From positions 1 to 18,662 of the forward strand of contig JBJFGR010000036.1 of the NCBI GenBank assembly GCA_051892875.1: 18,662 bases of DNA, written 5' to 3'. A program made the position numbers and the translations under genes. The DNA is from JBJFGR01 sp051892875 (GTDB lineage: Bacteria; Pseudomonadota; Gammaproteobacteria; Enterobacterales; Succinivibrionaceae). The notes under the pieces were generated by a model. It was not told the origin of the DNA and made no database searches. It worked only from the letters and a program-made list of their open reading frames with translations. This document shows positions 14,713-18,662 of the stretch, piece by piece; the first letter of the stretch is position 1; every line of letters starts with the position of its first letter.

Positions 14713-16659
14713 ATGCAAAGTTTGTTAAATAGTTTAAATGAAGAGCAGTTAGGTATTGTTACTCGTAAATGCTCAAATATAATGGTAGTTGCTGGTGCTG
14801 GTACAGGAAAAACCACACTATTAATAGCGAGAATTGTATACCTATTAAATCATTATAAGATACCACCACGCAATATTGTTGCCCTAACTTTTACAAATAA
14901 AGCTACAAAAGAAATAAGATATCGAATAGAAAAGTACTCAAATGAATTTGATATCGATGACTTAACAATATTAACTTTTCATGCTTTTTGTTTAAAAATC
15001 TTAAGGTTTTTTTATAAAGAAGCAAAATTAGATAAAAATTTTATAGTTATTGATGCGAACGAGCAAATGCTTATTCTTAAGGATGTAATTAAAAATCTCA
15101 ACTTAAATTTTGAAAGAGATGAGTTTAAAAATGTTTTGGATTTAATTTCGTTTTATAAAGAAAAAGGTATAAGACCTAATAATCTAGAAGTGAATAAAAA
15201 TACCAGTCGTATTGCTCATTTTAATGATATATACAGTTTATATGAAACAGAATGTAGAAAACATAATAGTGTTGATTTTTCTGAAATTTTACTGAGAACA
15301 TATGAGATTATTAAAGAATATCCTCATGTAAAAGATATTTTATCATCTAGATATAGAGAAATATTGATTGATGAATTTCAAGATACTAATGCTTTGCAAT
15401 ATAGTATAATAAAAAGCTTTTCAGGAGATTTAAATAATGTTCTTATTGTAGGAGATGATGATCAATCTATCTATGGATGGCGCGGAGCACAAATAGAAAA
15501 TATGTTTAAATTCAAAAATGAGTTTAAAGATGTTTTTGTGGGAACTTTATTTAAAAATTATCGCTCAACAAAACCAATACTAAATATTGCTAATAAGTTA
15601 ATTAATAATAATTCAAAAAGATTAACTAATAAAATACTTGTTTCTTGTAATCAAAATAATTCAAGTAAAGTTACGATTGTTGAAAATAGTGATCCATATT
15701 CAGAAGCTCAATATGTTGCATCAACTATTAAAAATTTATCGAAAAGCAAAGGCATAAGTCTTTCAAATTTTGCGGTATTGTATAGAGCAAGTAATTTGTC
15801 CCATTATATTGAAAATGCTTTTAACGAGAATTTTGTAAACTATAAGATATATGGTGGTCTTAAATTTTATGAAAGAGAAGAAATTAAAAATTATTTGTCA
15901 TATATAAGATTAGCTATCAATACGAATGATGATTTAGCATTCAATAGAATTGTGAATGTTCCATCTAGAAAGATTGGGAGTTCAACATTAAATAAACTAC
16001 AACTTATTTCACATGAAGAAAATATAAGTTTATACGATTCATTAGTTTTAATTAATAAAAAGAAACCTAATAAGAGGTTTGATAGTTTTATAAATATAAT
16101 TGAATCTTTACGATTAATGCTTGGAAATAAAGATAGTACTATGCCTTTATTTTTAGAACAAGTTTGGGAGAATTCAAATTTAAAAAATTATTACGAGTTA
16201 AAAGATCTAAAAAATAACAAAACTGAACTAAATAGATGTGATAATGTTTATGAGTTAATTGATGAAATTACTACAGTATATGAAAACAATAAAGTTAAAA
16301 ATATTCATAATTTTTTGTTGCAATATATGTCAGATATCCAATTATTGTCAAGTAGTGATAATCTTTTAGAATCTAAGGATGAGAGTGTAAGTATAATGAC
16401 TATTCATGCATCTAAAGGATTGGAATATCAAATAGTTTTTATTATAGGCATGGAAGAGGGGATAATGCCTCATTATCGTTCATTACAAGAGAATGGTGTA
16501 ACACCCGAGGATATTGATGAAGAAAGGCGAATAGCTTATGTGGGTATAACGAGGGCTAAAAACAAATTATTTTTATCTCATTGTAAATACAGATATGCTT
16601 ATGACAGAAGTATTATTCTCTGTAAACCGAGTAGATTTCTAAAAGAAATTGAATCTTAA
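14713..16659 (+). CDS. uvrD: DNA helicase II (UvrD), lacking the C-terminal extension
   Basis: Superfamily 1A 3'-5' helicase for nucleotide excision and mismatch repair. Q12 forms the Q motif, and Walker A is AGAGTGKTT with K33. Motif Ia has TFTNKA, Walker B is DEFQDT with D220/E221, and motif III is GDDDQSIYGWRGAQIEN. GGLKFYEREEIK and VNVPSRKIG follow, motif V is TIHASKGLE, and motif VI is VGITRAK with R614. The wording GWRGAQ(I/V)EN and the position after xerC-yigB point to UvrD over Rep. The 648 residues end at PSRFLKEIES, where E. coli UvrD (720 aa) continues about 70 residues into a Tudor-like domain implicated in RNA polymerase and partner binding. No remnant of it is read downstream. 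A strong ribosome site (AGGTGAAGAG) overlaps the yigB stop. Confidence 0.9.
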   Translation: MQSLLNSLNEEQLGIVTRKCSNIMVVAGAGTGKTTLLIARIVYLLNHYKIPPRNIVALTFTNKATKEIRYRIEKYSNEFDIDDLTILTFHAFCLKILRFFYKEAKLDKNFIVIDANEQMLILKDVIKNLNLNFERDEFKNVLDLISFYKEKGIRPNNLEVNKNTSRIAHFNDIYSLYETECRKHNSVDFSEILLRTYEIIKEYPHVKDILSSRYREILIDEFQDTNALQYSIIKSFSGDLNNVLIVGDDDQSIYGWRGAQIENMFKFKNEFKDVFVGTLFKNYRSTKPILNIANKLINNNSKRLTNKILVSCNQNNSSKVTIVENSDPYSEAQYVASTIKNLSKSKGISLSNFAVLYRASNLSHYIENAFNENFVNYKIYGGLKFYEREEIKNYLSYIRLAINTNDDLAFNRIVNVPSRKIGSSTLNKLQLISHEENISLYDSLVLINKKKPNKRFDSFINIIESLRLMLGNKDSTMPLFLEQVWENSNLKNYYELKDLKNNKTELNRCDNVYELIDEITTVYENNKVKNIHNFLLQYMSDIQLLSSSDNLLESKDESVSIMTIHASKGLEYQIVFIIGMEEGIMPHYRSLQENGVTPEDIDEERRIAYVGITRAKNKLFLSHCKYRYAYDRSIILCKPSRFLKEIES

Positions 16660-16678
16660 TGTAATTAACTAAATTTTT

Positions 16679-16705
16679 AAAAATTGCCCACGGGGTTACC
16701 GTGGG
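16679..16705 (-). terminator. Hairpin terminator between convergent uvrD and ddl
   Basis: CCCACGG (16687-16693) and CCGTGGG (16699-16705) form a perfect 7-bp GC-rich stem with a GGTTA loop. Read on the minus strand, the stem is followed by CAA and five T, so it best serves ddl, whose stop is 6 bases away. On the plus strand it follows uvrD but lacks a T tract, so termination of uvrD there would be weaker. Confidence 0.75.
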
Positions 16706-16711
16706 TTAGCG

Positions 16712-17698
16712 TCAGTTTAAAGCATGTTTTATCCTGTCTATGAAAAAGTCCTTCATATTCTCTCCATGGTGCTCTAACATTTTAGGGAACATTGATATAG
16801 GAGTCATACCAGGGAAGGTATTTATTTCGTTTAGTAATATTCTATTATCCTTTGTTAGGAAAAAATCTATTCTAGATAAATCGCGTAACTTTAAATTTAC
16901 GAATGCTTGGTGTGCATATTCGATAATTTTATTAGATGTTGTTTCATCTAAATCAGCACAAGTATTTGTGCGAGAATTTGATGTATTATTGTATTTTTCT
17001 TCATATGTATAAAATTTATTAGAAGGAGTAATTATTTCACCAGGTTTAGTTATAATTATTTGATTTTTATATTCGTATGCGGCTACTTCTAATTCTCTAG
17101 GTTCTTCAGATTTTTCTATCAGCACATCATCACTATATTTAAAAGCATTGTGTATTGTACTAACAAGTTTGTCTATATTACTCACATGAAAACAACCAAT
17201 AGAAGAACCTTGAGATGCAGCTTTTACAAAAACATTTTTGTGTGTATTGAAAAAATTTATACATTTATGTATATTAGCTTCATAACTATTTTTGCTAATA
17301 AATGTGAATTCTGTATTTGGAATACCAATAGCTGTCAGCCATAATTTAGTGGTAACTTTATTGAAACAGCTTTGACATGCTTCTGATTTACACCCTAAGT
17401 ATGGTAAATTCAGTATTTCTAGGAAAGATTGAATATCACCTGTTTCTCCTGGATGTCCATGGATGCAAGGAATAACATAATCAATTTTAATCTTATTATT
17501 TAAACACACAAGTTCTGAATTATTGTTTAAAAAACACTTTATATTATCTGTGTATTCCCAGTATTTTTTATGCACTATTACTTTGTAAATATTAACTTCA
17601 TCTTTTAGCGTACTTTCAATAAAATTAGCACTAATTAGCGATACTTCATGTTCTGAACTATCACCACCGCATAGTAATAAAACATTATATTTATTCAT
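16712..17698 (-). CDS. ddl: D-alanine--D-alanine ligase
   Basis: ATP-grasp enzyme that joins two D-alanines for the peptidoglycan pentapeptide. The N-terminal CGGDSSEHEVS carries catalytic E18, and HGHPGETGDIQ near residue 80 is the family's HGxxGExGxxQ. LPYLGCKSEACQSCFNKVTTK and the glycine-containing QGSSIGC (about 165-171) follow. PRELEVA is the metal/ATP segment, and NEINTFPGMTPISMFP at the end holds the Mg ligands and the Ser/Pro loop. The 328-residue length lies between E. coli DdlB (306) and DdlA (364), and I cannot assign A or B firmly. The ribosome site AAGAAGGT lies about 5 bases before the ATG. It is alone on the minus strand, outside the mur-fts cluster where ddlB usually sits, and has its own terminator. 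Confidence 0.93.
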   Translation of the reverse strand: MNKYNVLLLCGGDSSEHEVSLISANFIESTLKDEVNIYKVIVHKKYWEYTDNIKCFLNNNSELVCLNNKIKIDYVIPCIHGHPGETGDIQSFLEILNLPYLGCKSEACQSCFNKVTTKLWLTAIGIPNTEFTFISKNSYEANIHKCINFFNTHKNVFVKAASQGSSIGCFHVSNIDKLVSTIHNAFKYSDDVLIEKSEEPRELEVAAYEYKNQIIITKPGEIITPSNKFYTYEEKYNNTSNSRTNTCADLDETTSNKIIEYAHQAFVNLKLRDLSRIDFFLTKDNRILLNEINTFPGMTPISMFPKMLEHHGENMKDFFIDRIKHALN

Positions 17699-17852
17699 AT
17701 TTACCTTCTTTTAAAATTGAAAATGGCAATATATTTTACTACCAATTTGCTTATACATCTATTTATAAAAAATTTAAAAGACATTGTATAATTATTTGTT
17801 TAAAATAAGGACAGAAAAGTTATTAATATATTGTTAATTTTATTGGTTTTTT
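17699..17852. promoter_or_regulatory. Divergent intergenic region between ddl and the lipoprotein gene
   Basis: These 154 bases must hold promoters for both directions. On the plus strand a perfect -10 hexamer TATAAT lies at 17787-17792 without a good -35. It would give a leader of about 50 bases. On the minus strand TATAAG (complement of about 17749-17754) and TAAAAT (complement of 17733-17738) are possible -10 elements for ddl. No inverted repeat or CRP-type TGTGA-N6-TCACA site is visible. Confidence 0.35.
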
Positions 17853-18551
17853 ATGATGTTCAAATTTTTTAAATACACATTAGTTATTGTTTCATATCTA
17901 TCATTAATGGGATGTGTTACTGTAGATAAAGATGGTAATATAATTGAAACAGATCGTTCAAAATCTTCTTTGAATAGTGAAATTTATACATCTCTAAATG
18001 AGTATAAAGGTGAATATAGAGATTTAAATTTTGAAAGAATTGAAAATTATAAGAAAAAAATATTGGGAAGTGATATTGATACCATAAAAGAAGTTATGAA
18101 TGATCCAAACAACTTTGAGCCACCAATTTTGTTTGTATATGCAGAGCAAGTATTTTTAGCAGGACATCGAGATGTAGGTATGTTTTGGTATTATACTGCG
18201 CAATTAAGAGCAAGATCAGATGCGAATAAGTCGTTAGATAAAAGTGTTCAAAAAGCTGTAACTGAACTAAGTATTCAACACGGGCAATATATAGGTAAAT
18301 TCGCGTACGAAAATCCTTCTTTATTAAAAGATGTAATGGATAAAGTATTAGAATGGGATAAAATCTCAGAAAGAAAATATAATCCAAAATGGGTAGCTCT
18401 TCTAGGAAATGAAGCAAAATTTAGTGATACCATAAGATTTGTTGATGAATCAAAATACGAGAGCATTAATAACGAAGTTAGAAGAGGTTGGAAACAAGGT
18501 TTTGACACGGCAATTCAACAAATAGAAAAAAGTCATCATGATCGTGAATAA
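17853..18551 (+). CDS. Putative lipoprotein of unknown function
   Basis: The 232-residue protein starts with MMFKFFK, a hydrophobic stretch, and lipobox LMGC with C21, so it is most likely lipid-anchored. The second residue after the cysteine is Thr, not Asp, so outer-membrane sorting by Lol is expected if E. coli rules hold. The mature part begins with a charged linker. A helical region at about 85-160 contains PPILFVYAEQVFLAG, then HRDVGMFWYYTAQLRARSD, resembling a TPR or SEL1-type helix pair. A third section includes LLKDVMDKVLEWD. I do not recognise the family or know a function. No clear Shine-Dalgarno sequence precedes ATG 17853. An in-frame ATG at 17856 is an alternative. It is transcribed away from ddl and is followed by a structured leader for the next gene. 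Confidence 0.8.
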   Translation: MMFKFFKYTLVIVSYLSLMGCVTVDKDGNIIETDRSKSSLNSEIYTSLNEYKGEYRDLNFERIENYKKKILGSDIDTIKEVMNDPNNFEPPILFVYAEQVFLAGHRDVGMFWYYTAQLRARSDANKSLDKSVQKAVTELSIQHGQYIGKFAYENPSLLKDVMDKVLEWDKISERKYNPKWVALLGNEAKFSDTIRFVDESKYESINNEVRRGWKQGFDTAIQQIEKSHHDRE

Positions 18552-18556
18552 TAAAA

Positions 18557-18599
18557 ATAAAGTGCGATAGTCAGAGTTGATACTAAATACACACTTTAT
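18557..18599 (+). repeat. 8-bp inverted repeat downstream of the lipoprotein gene
   Basis: ATAAAGTG (18557-18564) and CACTTTAT (18592-18599) are exact reverse complements with a 27-base spacer, starting 5 bases after the stop codon. No T tract follows. It may be a weak terminator-like stem or an operator in the promoter of the following gene. TTGATA at 18577-18582 lies within the spacer, 16 bases before a weak -10 (TATTAC). Confidence 0.35.
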
Positions 18600-18603
18600 A
18601 TTA

Positions 18604-18649
18604 CACCAGGGGATGCGGACATAATCCTGGACACCCAACGAGGTGATCT
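18604..18649 (+). promoter_or_regulatory. GC-rich structured 5' leader that can mask a ribosome site
   Basis: Base composition jumps to over half G+C. Hairpin 1 pairs CCAGG..AT (18606-18614, GG bulge) with ATCCTGG (18624-18630). Hairpin 2 pairs CACC (18632-18635) with GGTG (18642-18645), which contains most of the Shine-Dalgarno AGGTGA of the next gene. A second CACC at 18604-18607 could pair with the same GGTG instead, at the expense of hairpin 1. This resembles translational control by alternative pairing. I do not recognise a known riboswitch class. Confidence 0.4.
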
Positions 18650-18662
18650 ATGGCATATACAA
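18650..18662 (+). CDS. Start of an unidentified gene, cut by the window end
   Basis: An ATG at 18650 follows AGGTGA (18641-18646) at good spacing and opens M-A-Y-T. Only four codons are visible. MAYT occurs at the start of E. coli NrdB, among others, but four residues cannot identify a gene. Confidence 0.5.

Noticed and set aside
1..18662. CRISPR arrays, insertion sequences, dif site, CRP operator (TGTGA-N6-TCACA)
   Set aside because: I looked for regular repeats, terminal inverted repeats and these motifs by eye and found none convincing.
18650..18662. Calling the final gene nrdB or a superoxide dismutase from MAYT
   Set aside because: Four residues are not enough. The next codon begins with A, which does not fit the MAYTL start of some dismutases, and no nrdA precedes it.

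Overview
The window is AT-rich (about 30% G+C by eye, lowest across hemX-hemY-cyaA) and densely coding. The gene content is that of a gammaproteobacterium: a class I (enterobacterial-type) adenylate cyclase, HemX/HemY, LptM, and the order cyaA-lptM-lysA-dapF-xerC-yigB-uvrD, which matches the conserved cyaA-to-uvrD neighbourhood of Enterobacteria and Pseudomonas. The low G+C and the missing neighbours (cyaY, the DUF484 gene, hemC, hemD, ilvGM) suggest a reduced, possibly host-associated or streamlined genome. That is inference, and I cannot name the genus. There is no sign of phage, insertion sequence or CRISPR.

Layout. 1-51: the last 12 bases of a tRNA, most likely tRNA-Asp, and its intrinsic terminator. 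112-1134: a squalene/phytoene synthase-family gene. 1226-5702: ilvE, ilvD and ilvA, in the order of the end of the E. coli ilvGMEDA operon, with a strong inverted repeat between ilvE and ilvD. 5708-6106: an unrecognised gene for a small, probably exported protein. 6116-8367: hemX and hemY. 8382-10796: cyaA with a TTG start. 10803-10931: the 42-codon lipoprotein gene lptM. 10942-14706: lysA, dapF, xerC and a YigB-like HAD phosphatase. 14713-16659: uvrD. From ilvD to uvrD twelve genes on one strand are separated by at most 42 bases, with no intrinsic terminator visible, so they may be co-transcribed. A GC-rich hairpin separates uvrD from the convergent D-Ala-D-Ala ligase gene (16712-17698, minus). 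A lipoprotein gene of unknown function (17853-18551) follows on the plus strand. The last 100 bases hold a GC-rich, structured leader in front of a gene cut off after four codons.

The genes cover branched-chain amino acid and lysine/diaminopimelate synthesis, cell-wall precursor synthesis (ddl), outer-membrane assembly (lptM), cAMP signalling, chromosome dimer resolution (xerC) and DNA repair (uvrD). The most striking non-gene signal is a 20-bp perfect palindrome inside the yigB-like gene (14332-14351). Its core is identical to the canonical ParB-binding parS site. If functional, it would make this segment part of the chromosome segregation centre and place it near the replication origin.
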